From Gammaproteobacteria bacterium (GTDB lineage: Bacteria > Pseudomonadota > Gammaproteobacteria > Steroidobacterales > BM003), in assembly GCA_026193125.1 (NCBI GenBank), contig JAPHSC010000319.1, forward strand, positions 1-8,901: DNA of 8,901 bases, read 5' to 3'. The notes beneath the pieces were generated by a model that made no database searches, was not told the origin of the DNA, and worked only from the letters and a program-made list of their open reading frames with translations. Of the stretch, positions 1 through 8,153 are shown one piece after another (positions within the stretch are counted from its first letter, which is position 1; each line of letters starts with the position of its first letter). Made by a program: the position numbers and the translations under genes.

Positions 1-139
1 CCATCGCGCACTTGTGCTGCATGCCCTGGCTTGCGCCATCACCCATACCGCCTTCGCCATGCTGCATATGCGGGCAGCCACCCTCGGCCATCGCGCACTT
101 GTGCTGCATGCCCTGGCTTGCGCCATCACCTATACCGCC
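1..139 (-). pseudogene. Out-of-frame continuation of the repeat protein, open to the window edge
   Basis: If one T:A pair is restored near position 140 (CCGCCT here, CCGCCTT in the neighbouring copy at 50-54), the minus-strand frame of the upstream gene continues without a stop from 139 to base 1. It encodes GGIGDGASQGMQHKCAMAEGG-like sequence, then a second full 29-residue unit. The preserved codon frame and the residue pattern (CPHMQH, GDGASQGMQHKC, AMAEGG) show this was coding until very recently, or that the deletion is a sequencing or assembly error. The true 3' end of the gene is outside the window. Confidence 0.55.
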
Positions 140-188
140 TCGCCATGCTGCATGTGCGGGCAGCCACCCTCGGCCATTGGACACTTGT
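1..188 (-). repeat. Tandem 87-bp repeat (29-residue units), two and a part copies
   Basis: Copy one spans 1-87 and copy two spans 88-173 (86 bp). Aligned by eye they differ by two substitutions (C44/T131 and A68/G154) and one missing T near 140. A diverged partial copy follows at 174 to about 188 and further, encoding the shorter CPHMQGHKCPMAEGG version. The near identity points to recent duplication. The period is a multiple of three, so copy number can change without breaking the frame, whereas the single-base loss does break it. More copies may lie left of the window. Confidence 0.85.
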
Positions 189-447
189 GCCCTTGCATGT
201 GCGGGCATTCGCCGTTCGCGTGTCTCGCGGGGTCACACTTACGATCCAACTCGGCGTTCTCTGCGCGGGACGCCTCGTTCTCGGGACCAGCCAAAGACTT
301 ACTGTCAGGCTGCTGGTCGGCAGCCTGGGCGAGCCTGAGCGCGTCCCCGGACGAGCCTGCTGCAGCGTAGGGCTCCATGGCACCGGTCGCACCAACTGCC
401 AGCAGCGTGACTGCCGCTGCAGCCGTGAATTTCATCAGTAGTCTCAT
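130..447 (-). CDS. Small exported Cys/His/Met-rich repeat protein, probably cut short by a frameshift
   Basis: I do not recognise the family. The protein begins MRLLMKFTAAAAVTLLAVG, a typical secretion signal (basic start, hydrophobic core), with cleavage likely shortly after, near Ala-rich residues. The mature part is polar, then becomes Cys/His/Met-rich (CPHMQGHKCPMAEGG, CPHMQHGE) and stops at TAG 130-132. Starts at 480, 453, 447 and 435 are possible. I chose 447 because it gives the cleanest signal peptide and has a G-rich stretch (GGGCGGGG) just upstream; 480 would add a non-signal-like leader without a visible ribosome site. The repeated Cys, His and Met residues in an exported protein suggest binding of a soft metal such as copper, but that is inference. 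The stop arises in the middle of a tandem repeat because one base is missing near 140; see the separate entry for 1-139. Intact, the protein would have further repeats and run past the window edge. Confidence 0.6.
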   Translation of the reverse strand: MRLLMKFTAAAAVTLLAVGATGAMEPYAAAGSSGDALRLAQAADQQPDSKSLAGPENEASRAENAELDRKCDPARHANGECPHMQGHKCPMAEGGCPHMQHGEAV

Positions 448-515
448 ATCCATCGCCCCGCCCGTCCCAAGGTTGACCATGCCGCGGCGTCGCTAAGTCA
501 CGTAACCACAGCAGG

Positions 516-534
516 CGGGCATTCGAAATGCCCG
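516..534 (-). repeat. Inverted repeat in the leader of the left gene
   Basis: CGGGCATT (516-523), a three-base loop CGA, then AATGCCCG (527-534): a perfect 8-bp stem. It would sit at the very 5' end of a transcript started from the candidate -10 at 544-552. It could stabilise the mRNA, regulate translation, or be a protein-binding palindrome. There is no U-run after it on either strand, so a terminator is unlikely. Confidence 0.5.
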
Positions 535-543
535 TGATTGCCA

Positions 544-552
544 ATTATCGCA
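544..552 (-). promoter_or_regulatory. Candidate extended -10 promoter element for the left gene
   Basis: On the minus strand TGC-GATAAT matches the extended -10 pattern (TGn followed by a TATAAT-like hexamer, five of six). It would start a transcript near 537, about 90 nt before the chosen start at 447. No good -35 hexamer is seen 16-18 bp upstream, which an extended -10 can tolerate. The hexamer also lies inside small inverted repeats (ATCGC-A-GCGAT at 547-557; TTATCGC 545-551 with GCGATAA 573-579), so it could instead be an operator. Prediction by eye only. Confidence 0.3.
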
Positions 553-742
553 GCGATTGCCATTGCAGCCCAGCGATAAAGTCATTTCGATGCTCCAATC
601 TCCAGCCGGTTCCAGGATAATCATCATCCTGAAAATCATCGTCCCGCTCTTCCACAGCGTTCTGGCCGGGTGCCGGCGTCGGCCTGCTGGCGCACACGAG
701 TCAGGACCCCCAGCCAGTTACCGGCGGCACCCTCGGAAAACA

Positions 743-784
743 CGGGCGGAAACTTCCGCCCGAATCTGTTAAAAATGCTTTTAA
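743..784 (+). promoter_or_regulatory. Hairpin plus AT-rich palindrome in the hemB leader
   Basis: CGGGCGGAA (743-751), loop AC, TTCCGCCCG (754-762) form a perfect 9-bp stem. Right after it lies a second, AT-rich inverted repeat, TTAAAA (769-774), ATGC, TTTTAA (779-784). Both lie 24-65 bp ahead of the hemB start. The first stem followed on the minus strand by TGTTTT could act as a weak terminator for leftward antisense transcription. On the plus strand it could be an operator or an attenuator-like structure. No clear -35/-10 pair for hemB is visible, so its promoter is unassigned. Confidence 0.4.
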
Positions 785-804
785 ATAATCTCCTGAGGAC
801 CTAG

Positions 805-2656
<1,852 letters not shown>

Positions 2657-2660
<4 letters not shown>

Positions 2661-2944
2661 CCCCCGGCCACAGCAGGGATAATGAAAATTGTGTCCCCCG
2701 CCGCCACCCTGGTATCCAGGCCCTGGAGATCGCGGACATTGCGCTCACCCAGGAACAGGTTCACATGGCGGCGCAGCTCACCTCCAGGTCCAATGATGCG
2801 CGATCCAACCAGGGGGTGCTCGGCCGCCAACGCCTGTAGGGCCTCGCCCACTGATTGTCCGTGGACATTGACGTTTTCCTGACCCTGGGCAAATTCACGT
2901 AGCGCCGTCGGGAGTTGAAACATAATCGTGCCGGCATCACTCAT
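2657..2944 (-). CDS. MoaD/ThiS-family small sulfur-carrier protein
   Basis: A 95-residue ubiquitin-fold protein. The start MSDAGTIMFQLPTALREFAQG, the HVNLFLGERNVRDLQGLDT core (60-78) and the ending DTIFIIPAVAGG are characteristic. The C-terminal Gly-Gly is the residue pair that MoaD/ThiS proteins use for adenylation and thiocarboxylate formation, and it is intact. In MoaD the thiocarboxylate delivers sulfur to the dithiolene of molybdopterin together with MoaE. No moaE or moeB is adjacent here, so it may serve another partner; MoaD-like proteins are also known beside tungsten aldehyde oxidoreductase genes. Last gene visible of the leftward cofactor operon: its ATG overlaps the yqeC stop (ATGA, 2941-2944) and it has its own ribosome site AAGGTGG seven bases before the start. 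Its TAG stop (2659-2657) interlocks with the aroE stop. I leave the symbol empty because true MoaD function is not shown. Confidence 0.85.
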
Positions 2945-3693
2945 CGGCGTACCACCTTCACCAGTGGGTCGGCATCACGCTTCATACAGGCCAGTACCAC
3001 GCGATCAAAGCGCTCACTGCGCTGGAGCGCCAGCCGCGCAGCCTCCTCCGCCAGGGCGGCCCGTGACTCGTCATCCACCATGTTGATGACCGGAATCACG
3101 GTGCAGCCCTCGCTGCCCTTGAGCAAGCCACCTTCGCTCGTGAACAGGGCAGCCAGATGCGCCGGTGTCAGAATGTCACCCTGCCGGGTACCGCAGATAC
3201 GGTGTATCTGCTCCAGCCTCAGCGCCACGCGCTCATCCAGGGGTTCACCCAGGGCGCGGGCCGAGGCCAGCATGAGTACGGTGGTGGCTCCTTCCGGAAT
3301 CACCGGTTCGTCATCCCTGGGCGACTTCAGCCAGCGCATGCGCGCCCCGTCGGCCTTCACAAAAGTGGCATCGAAACCGCCTGCGTAATGCAGGTGCCCG
3401 ACAAGGTCGGTGGGAACACCGCGCAAGCGGGCCGGCTTGTCGCCCGGTCGCGCATAGGCCACGCATCCATCGCCGGCGCTCGCCAGCACACGCTGCTCAA
3501 GCTCCGCTGCCTCGGCCACGATTTCCAGGGCCTTGAGTTCCTCAGGGAAGAAGGTGGTGTAAGAGGTAGCCGTGACGCCCACGCGTCCCGCATGCTCTCT
3601 GGCCAGGCGGTACAGGGTGCTTTTCTTGCCCCCCGCGCCTACCGCACAAATGATGCCGGAGTTGGCGTTGAAGGCATCCAGCAACTTGCTCAT
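2941..3693 (-). CDS. yqeC: YqeC-type selenium-dependent hydroxylase accessory protein
   Basis: A 250-residue P-loop-like protein of the YqeC family, known from genomic association with selenium-dependent molybdenum hydroxylases (xanthine dehydrogenase, purine or nicotinate hydroxylases); its biochemistry is unsettled. Visible marks are VGAGGKKSTLYRLA (18-31, nucleotide-binding loop), TATSYTTFFP (41-50), FVKADGARMRWLKSP (111-125, the family's ADG.R...LK.P block), PEGATTVL and NMVDD (204-208). The frame is open upstream to 3918, but that part lies inside the propeller gene and is unlike the family. I placed the start at 3693 because the ATG overlaps the propeller stop as ATGA (3693-3690), has GGAG eight bases upstream, and gives the usual family length. 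It is translationally coupled to the genes on both sides. No yqeB or selD is visible, so a role in general Mo/W cofactor handling rather than selenium is possible. Confidence 0.87.
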   Translation of the reverse strand: MSKLLDAFNANSGIICAVGAGGKKSTLYRLAREHAGRVGVTATSYTTFFPEELKALEIVAEAAELEQRVLASAGDGCVAYARPGDKPARLRGVPTDLVGHLHYAGGFDATFVKADGARMRWLKSPRDDEPVIPEGATTVLMLASARALGEPLDERVALRLEQIHRICGTRQGDILTPAHLAALFTSEGGLLKGSEGCTVIPVINMVDDESRAALAEEAARLALQRSERFDRVVLACMKRDADPLVKVVRR

Positions 3694-4832
3694 CGGTGGC
3701 TCTCCAGGAGTCTCGAATCCAGGGCTTTCACACATAACACGCGGGGCAGGAAACTGCTCACGAGCTGCCAGTGATCGGCGGCGTCCGCGCTGGCGAACAC
3801 ATGCCCGCTGGTGGTGCCAAAATACACGCCGCAGGGTGCACAACTGTCGGTATCCATGGCCTCGCGCAACACGCTTACGTAGGCATGCTCCTGTGGCAAC
3901 CCCTGGCTGGCTGAGCACCAGCTGGCGCCGCCGTCCCGACTTTTGAACACGCGCAAGCTACCGTCTACGACGGCGCGCATGTGAGAGCCCGATTCAGGTA
4001 CCTGGAACAGGGTGTCGGCACAGGCCGGAGCTACCGCCAGGGCGTAACCGAAATCACTGGGCAGCCCCGTAGTAATTTCGTTCCAGGTCAAGGCAAAATC
4101 ATCGCTTCGGTAGGTGCCGTTATAGCACTGACGGTATAGCCTCTCCGGATCGCTGGGAGCGAGAATAACCCTGTGAACATTGTGCCCAAGCTCGGGATAC
4201 TTGCCGGGCAGGTTCTCCGCCCGCACCCCACGGTTGGCGGGCGTCCAGACTCTTCCCCCGTCTTCACTGCGAAACACTCCACCGGCGGATACCGCTACCA
4301 CCATGCGACGCTTGTCCCTGGGATCGATCCTGATGGAGTGCACCGAGAATCCGCCCCTGGCGGGCTCCCATCGAGCGCGTGTCGAGTGCTCATTCAGACC
4401 GTTTACCGATGCCCAGCTCAAACCCGCATCGGGACTATAGAACAGTCCCGCGGGATCGATGCCGGCGTATACGCCGTCGCCCTCTGGCTCAGGCGCCAGG
4501 AACCAGATTGCCTTAAGACCGGTGGCGCCGCTCCCCGCGGGAAAGTGGGGCGCTGCCTCAAGTGGCTGCCAGTCGCGACCGCCATCCTCACTGGCAAACA
4601 GGTGGGCACCCCAGATCGGATGATTGGTAGCAGCCAACAAGCGGGCAGGATTTCCGCTTAGCTGCGCCACGTGAAGAATCTCGTTACCTGCCAGGAATGG
4701 CCCCTCCAGGCGCCATTGATTACGGCTTGCATCGGACTCGATACGAAACAGCCCCTTCCGGGTTCCCACCAGCAGGGTAACCGGAGACTCCTTTGACGGA
4801 AGCCCGTTCCCGGGCAGGCCGGTCCGACTCAT
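3690..4832 (-). CDS. BNR/Asp-box beta-propeller protein of unknown function
   Basis: 380 residues, without a signal peptide or membrane segment, so probably cytoplasmic. Six Asp-box motifs (S-x-D-x-x-x-x-W) occur in order: SEDGGRDW (81-88), SPDAGLSW (133-140), SEDGGRVW (189-196), SDDFALTW (243-250), SRDGGASW (298-305) and SADAADHW (348-355). They imply a six- or seven-bladed propeller of the sialidase/VPS10-type fold. The opening LLVGTRKGLFRIE (20-32) is typical of bacterial proteins often labelled exo-alpha-sialidase or glycosyl hydrolase. I see no basis for sialidase activity: the label reflects the fold, and I did not find a recognisable arginine triad. Start: ATG 4832 shares one base with the moaB stop (TGATG) and has GGAG five bases upstream. 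The stop overlaps the yqeC start. Sitting between moaB and yqeC under tight coupling, it likely works in the same cofactor process, perhaps as a scaffold; this is inference. Confidence 0.85.
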   Translation of the reverse strand: MSRTGLPGNGLPSKESPVTLLVGTRKGLFRIESDASRNQWRLEGPFLAGNEILHVAQLSGNPARLLAATNHPIWGAHLFASEDGGRDWQPLEAAPHFPAGSGATGLKAIWFLAPEPEGDGVYAGIDPAGLFYSPDAGLSWASVNGLNEHSTRARWEPARGGFSVHSIRIDPRDKRRMVVAVSAGGVFRSEDGGRVWTPANRGVRAENLPGKYPELGHNVHRVILAPSDPERLYRQCYNGTYRSDDFALTWNEITTGLPSDFGYALAVAPACADTLFQVPESGSHMRAVVDGSLRVFKSRDGGASWCSASQGLPQEHAYVSVLREAMDTDSCAPCGVYFGTTSGHVFASADAADHWQLVSSFLPRVLCVKALDSRLLESHR

Positions 4833-5365
4833 CAGCGCTCCAGCAATCTCGGCATCAACTCAACCAGATTGCAGGGACGGGTCCGGTAATCCAGCTGCGC
4901 GGAGATAATCTCGTCCCAGGCCGTGGCGCAAGCGCCGGTGGACCCTGGAATACAAAAAATGTAAGTGGCGTTGGCCACCCCGGCCAGCGCGCGTGACTGG
5001 ATCGTCGAGGTGCGTATCTGCTCCAGGGAAATAGACCGGAAAACCTCTCCAAAACCGTCTATTTGCTTGTCCAGCAAGGGCGCGATGGCTTCCGGTGTGC
5101 CGTCGCGTCCGGTTACACCGGTACCACCGGTGGTGATCACCACCTGTACCTGCGGATCGGCGATCCAGCGAGATACCATTGCCCGGATTTCATATATATC
5201 GTCCGGCACAATGGTCTTCTCGGCACACTGGTGGCCCGCCGCCTGCAGTCGGTCTAGCAAGAGCTTACCGGACTTGTCGGTGCTCTCATCGCGACTGTCA
5301 GACACTGTCAGCACGGCTATTTGCAGCGCTATGAAGGCGCGCTCATTCTTGCCCGTTGTCGACAT
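4832..5365 (-). CDS. moaB: MoaB/MogA-family molybdopterin adenylyltransferase
   Basis: A 177-residue protein of the MoaB/Mog fold. Visible marks: AVLTVSDSRDESTDKSG (17-33), VVITTGGTGVTGRDGTPEA (75-93, the molybdopterin-binding TTGGTG block), FGEVFR (105-110), IPGSTGA (139-145) and RTRPCNLVEL near the end. MogA adenylates molybdopterin before metal insertion by MoeA. In several archaea MoaB does this job for tungsten cofactor, while in E. coli the role of MoaB is unclear. SDSRDESTDKSG and the length favour MoaB over MogA. No mogA is visible, so this gene is the likely adenylyltransferase of the operon. Ribosome site AGAGG (5375-5371) lies five bases before the ATG. It follows moeA after 24 bp and its stop overlaps the propeller start by one base. 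Confidence 0.93.
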   Translation of the reverse strand: MSTTGKNERAFIALQIAVLTVSDSRDESTDKSGKLLLDRLQAAGHQCAEKTIVPDDIYEIRAMVSRWIADPQVQVVITTGGTGVTGRDGTPEAIAPLLDKQIDGFGEVFRSISLEQIRTSTIQSRALAGVANATYIFCIPGSTGACATAWDEIISAQLDYRTRPCNLVELMPRLLER

Positions 5366-5389
5366 GACTACCTCTGCTTTGTTGGCGTT

Positions 5390-6664
5390 TCATACCAGGC
5401 CACGAAATGGTTGAACAGACACAAAATCGCCAGTCTCAAGCGAGCCCTGGTTCTCCTCCAGCACGATAAAACAGTTGGCATCGGCCATGGAGCTAAGTAT
5501 GCCGGCGCCCTGCTGCCCGGTGCCGGTCACCGTGTATTCACCCTGTTCATCCCGCCGCAGGATGCCACGCTGGAATTCGCGACGCCCGGTCTTCTTTTTC
5601 AACCCATGTGTACAGCGTACGCGCAGCAGGATGACGGGGTCATCAACTGCAGCCCCCGTCATTGCCAACAGAGCCGGTTGCACCAGTTGATAAAACGTCG
5701 TCATCACCGAGACCGGATTGCCTGGCAGACCGAAAAACCAGGCGCCGCCAATACGACCAAATGCAAAGGGCCGCCCCGGTTTCATCGCCACTTTCCAGAA
5801 ATTCACCTGGCCGACCTGTTCCAGTACCTGGGTGACAAAATCCGCCTCCCCAACCGAAACACCGCCGGTAGTCACGATTGCGTCGGCCCGTTGCGAGGCA
5901 TCTTTTAACACTGACTCCAGCACGCCGGGGTCATCAGGCACTACGCCCAGGTCGATGACCTGCATGCCCAGACGGGTCAGCACACCGTAAAGGGTGTAGC
6001 GATTGCTGTCGTAGATTTGTCCCTCTTCAAGTTTCTCGCCTACGCCGCGCAGCTCGTCTCCGGTGGAGAAAAAGGCCACCGTGGGCCTGCGCCTCACGGG
6101 TACCGTCGCCACCCCGAGGGAAGCCAGCACACCCAGCTGCGCGGGATGAATGACGGTACCGCGTCGCACGCCTACCGAGCCCGCAGAAATGTCTTCCCCG
6201 GCAGGCCGCACATGCTGGCCAGCACGGTGCCTGGAATCTACGACAATGCTGTCCTCCAAACGCTGGACGTGCTCCTGCATGACCACTGTATCGGTACCCG
6301 CAGGCATGACTGCGCCGGTCATAATGCGTGCACATTGGCCAGCTTCGACCCTGACCTGCAACGGGCGACCAGCCCAGGCGGTACCTACCACGGACAAGCT
6401 GCGCTCGCCCGCAGTCGGCAGGTCCGAACCCGCTACTGCATAGCCATCCATGGCCGAATTGGTGTGCGCCGGCACATCAACCGGAGACGTCACATTCTCG
6501 GCCAGGACCCTCCCAAGGGCATCCCTGATATCCAGGATCTCGCTGCCGCTGACCGGCTCAATGGCCTGCAGCACCTGGGCAAGCGCCTGCTGCAAGAACA
6601 AGGCCTTGTCGCCATGGCTGTCCTCGCAACAACTCTCTCCAGCCCCGTGTTTGCTGTGATTCAT
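5390..6664 (-). CDS. moeA: Molybdopterin molybdotransferase MoeA (metal insertion)
   Basis: Inserts molybdate (or, here possibly, tungstate) into adenylated molybdopterin. 424 residues, slightly longer than the common 400-410 because of an N-terminal tail. Family blocks: NSAMDGYAV (69-77), RIMTGAVMPAGTDTVVMQE (113-131), RPAGEDI (153-159), FFSTGDEL (198-205), IYDSNRY (217-223), TTGGVSVGEADF (265-276), MKPGRPFAFG (294-303), FGLPGNPVS (311-319) and REFQRG (362-367), then the C-terminal domain IV ending in VSVQPFRG. The first 20 residues are unusual in composition (MNHSKHG, SCCED, His/Cys-rich). The start ATG 6664 has an ideal GGAGG six bases upstream and overlaps the mobA stop by ATGA (6664-6661), which supports the long N-terminus. 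The neighbouring genes moaB and mobA act immediately before and after it in the pathway. Confidence 0.96.
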   Translation of the reverse strand: MNHSKHGAGESCCEDSHGDKALFLQQALAQVLQAIEPVSGSEILDIRDALGRVLAENVTSPVDVPAHTNSAMDGYAVAGSDLPTAGERSLSVVGTAWAGRPLQVRVEAGQCARIMTGAVMPAGTDTVVMQEHVQRLEDSIVVDSRHRAGQHVRPAGEDISAGSVGVRRGTVIHPAQLGVLASLGVATVPVRRRPTVAFFSTGDELRGVGEKLEEGQIYDSNRYTLYGVLTRLGMQVIDLGVVPDDPGVLESVLKDASQRADAIVTTGGVSVGEADFVTQVLEQVGQVNFWKVAMKPGRPFAFGRIGGAWFFGLPGNPVSVMTTFYQLVQPALLAMTGAAVDDPVILLRVRCTHGLKKKTGRREFQRGILRRDEQGEYTVTGTGQQGAGILSSMADANCFIVLEENQGSLETGDFVSVQPFRGLV

Positions 6665-7275
6665 GCCTGTCCTCCAGCCTCTTGGGCCAGTCTGTCCTCC
6701 AGCTGTTCACGGTCAGCCGGTTCGTTGACGTTCAAAAACGTATCCATGCAATCGCTGAAATCCACGGTCTGCATGGCGTGCTCGGCATACCAACGGTCTA
6801 TCTTGCGTCCACCGGCATCAAGATAGGCCTGGAGACTGCCCAGGAGACTACAGTGCAGCAGGGCGAACACGGGCTGCAAACGTTGACCGTCATGTGCAAC
6901 AGCAATTTCCGCTCCCCCCGCACAAGCCTGCCACAAGCGCTCCGCGAGCAGGGGCGAAAGTAGTGGCGAATCACACGGCGCAGTGAGCAACCACTGGCTG
7001 GCGGCCGCGGCCATACCGCTCGCCATACCTGCCAGTGGCCCCTGGAAATCACCGCAGCGGTCGCTCACGACCTGGTGGCCCATGGCACGGTATATATCCT
7101 GGTTACGGTTGGCGTTGATGACCACTTCATCCACCTGTTCCCGCAGACAATCGAGGACCCATGCCACCATCGGCCGGCCGCACAGCTCAACCAGGCCCTT
7201 GTCCATGCCACCCATACGCTTCGCTCGACCCCCGGCCAGCACCAGGCCGGTAATTGTCTGACGTCCGGATTTCAT
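6661..7275 (-). CDS. mobA: Molybdenum cofactor guanylyltransferase
   Basis: Transfers GMP from GTP to molybdopterin-metal cofactor, giving the guanine dinucleotide form used by DMSO-reductase-type enzymes such as formate dehydrogenases and nitrate reductases; cytoplasmic. At 204 residues it is of normal length. The nucleotide-binding signature GLVLAGGRAKRMGGMDKG (10-27) is complete. Further blocks are GPLAGM (79-84), APCDSPLL (99-106, with metal-binding Asp102), QPVFALL (134-140) and LNVNEPAD (181-188). MobA is preferred over the CTP-using MocA because of the length and the NVNEP-type C-terminal motif. The start at 7275 lies 33 bp after the tupA stop, with only a weak purine-rich ribosome site (GGGAAAGA); no internal promoter is evident. 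Its stop overlaps the moeA start. Confidence 0.94.
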   Translation of the reverse strand: MKSGRQTITGLVLAGGRAKRMGGMDKGLVELCGRPMVAWVLDCLREQVDEVVINANRNQDIYRAMGHQVVSDRCGDFQGPLAGMASGMAAAASQWLLTAPCDSPLLSPLLAERLWQACAGGAEIAVAHDGQRLQPVFALLHCSLLGSLQAYLDAGGRKIDRWYAEHAMQTVDFSDCMDTFLNVNEPADREQLEDRLAQEAGGQA

Positions 7276-7308
7276 GCTCGATCTTTCCCGGTGGACAAGT
7301 TCATCATC

Positions 7309-8139
7309 TCAATGCTCCGCTGCCGCATCAGGGAAAAACACTGCGGCGCCATCAATACGATATGCAGCGATCAATGCCTGCCCGGCAGGCGACAGTAACC
7401 AGTCAATGAAAGCCTGGCCTTCACTGGCATGGACCAGGGGAAAACGCTTCGGGTTTACCAGGATCACACCATAGGGGTTTTGCAGACGTGCGTCTCCTTC
7501 CACCAGCACCTTGAGCCGCCCCTTGTTGCCAAAGCTCGCCCAGGTGGCGCGATCACTCAGAACATAGGCATTCATGGCTGCGGCGGTGTTCAAGGTTGCA
7601 CCCATGCCCGCGCCGGTTTCCCGGTACCACTCAGCGCCGACCGAAGACGGATCTATAGCGGCCTCCGCCCACAAGCTCAATTCCTTTTTGTGGGTTCCAC
7701 TGTCATCACCCCTGGAGGCAAAGACGCTTTGGCTGCGGGCGATCTTTGCCAGCGCTTGCACCACATCGCTGTCGCTCGACACTGCGGCAGGGTCGTCGTC
7801 GGGACCTACCAGGACGAAATCGTTATGCATAAGCGGATGACGTTGAACACCCAGCCCTTCTGCAACAAAGGCGTCTTCAGACGGTCGATGGTGCACCAGC
7901 AGCACGTCAGCATCCCCGTTGCCGGCCAGACGAATGGCCTGCCCCGTACCCACAGCTACTACCCGGACCTGGATGCCCGTTGCATCGGTAAAGCGTGGCA
8001 AGAGGTAATCAAACAGTCCCGAGTTTTCCGTGGAAGTGGTGGACGCCAGCACCAGGAAGCGCGACCCGTTTTCAGCCTGAGTGTCACCAGCGCTTAGCCA
8101 TCCCATCAGGGTCAGCACTGACAAAAGAAAATACTTCAT
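7309..8139 (-). CDS. tupA: Tungstate ABC transporter substrate-binding protein
   Basis: Periplasmic oxyanion-binding protein, 276 residues with a signal peptide of about 22 residues (MKYFLLSVLTLMGWLSAGDTQA). TupA-type marks: LASTTSTENSGLFDYLLP (31-48), GTGQAIRLAGNGDADVLLVHH (64-84), SRGDDSGTHKKEL (142-154, a predicted oxyanion-binding segment) and MGATLNTA near 179. The STTST..SGL opening and SRGD.SGTHKKE segment distinguish TupA from ModA and from the sulfate and phosphate binders. Tungstate specificity is inferred from family, and some relatives also take molybdate. The ribosome site GAGGG (8154-8150) begins at the last base of the tupC stop codon, ten bases before the ATG. Unusually, the gene follows tupC; tupA-tupB-tupC is the common order. 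The mo-cofactor genes downstream tie uptake to use. Confidence 0.9.
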   Translation of the reverse strand: MKYFLLSVLTLMGWLSAGDTQAENGSRFLVLASTTSTENSGLFDYLLPRFTDATGIQVRVVAVGTGQAIRLAGNGDADVLLVHHRPSEDAFVAEGLGVQRHPLMHNDFVLVGPDDDPAAVSSDSDVVQALAKIARSQSVFASRGDDSGTHKKELSLWAEAAIDPSSVGAEWYRETGAGMGATLNTAAAMNAYVLSDRATWASFGNKGRLKVLVEGDARLQNPYGVILVNPKRFPLVHASEGQAFIDWLLSPAGQALIAAYRIDGAAVFFPDAAAEH

Positions 8140-8153
8140 GTTTCAAAAACCCT

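Noticed and set aside
1..190. CRISPR array
   Set aside because: The repeats are directly adjacent, coding 87-bp units without unique spacers.
743..762. Rho-independent terminator on the plus strand
   Set aside because: The stem is perfect but is followed by AATCTGTTAAAAA, not a T-run, and no plus-strand gene precedes it.
557..772. A 71-codon plus-strand reading frame with a hydrophobic stretch (IIIILKIIVPLF) upstream of hemB
   Set aside because: It has no ribosome site, the rest is Arg/Pro/Ala-rich like random GC-rich translation, and it runs through the 743-762 hairpin.
3157..3774. A 205-codon plus-strand frame opposite yqeC
   Set aside because: It lies antisense to a well-supported family member; its residues are low in structure and match no family I know.
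3694..3918. A 75-residue N-terminal extension of yqeC
   Set aside because: It overlaps the propeller coding region, is Arg-rich and unlike the family, while ATG 3693 has a ribosome site and gives the normal length.
3690..4832. Naming the propeller protein as a sialidase
   Set aside because: Asp-boxes mark the fold only; the protein lacks a secretion signal and I could not identify the catalytic residues of sialidases.
6017..6826. A 269-codon plus-strand frame opposite moeA and mobA
   Set aside because: It spans the boundary of two clearly recognised genes on the other strand; a GC-rich shadow.
7429..8097. A 222-codon plus-strand frame opposite tupA
   Set aside because: The other strand has a complete binding protein with signal peptide and motifs; this frame has no ribosome site or recognisable domain.
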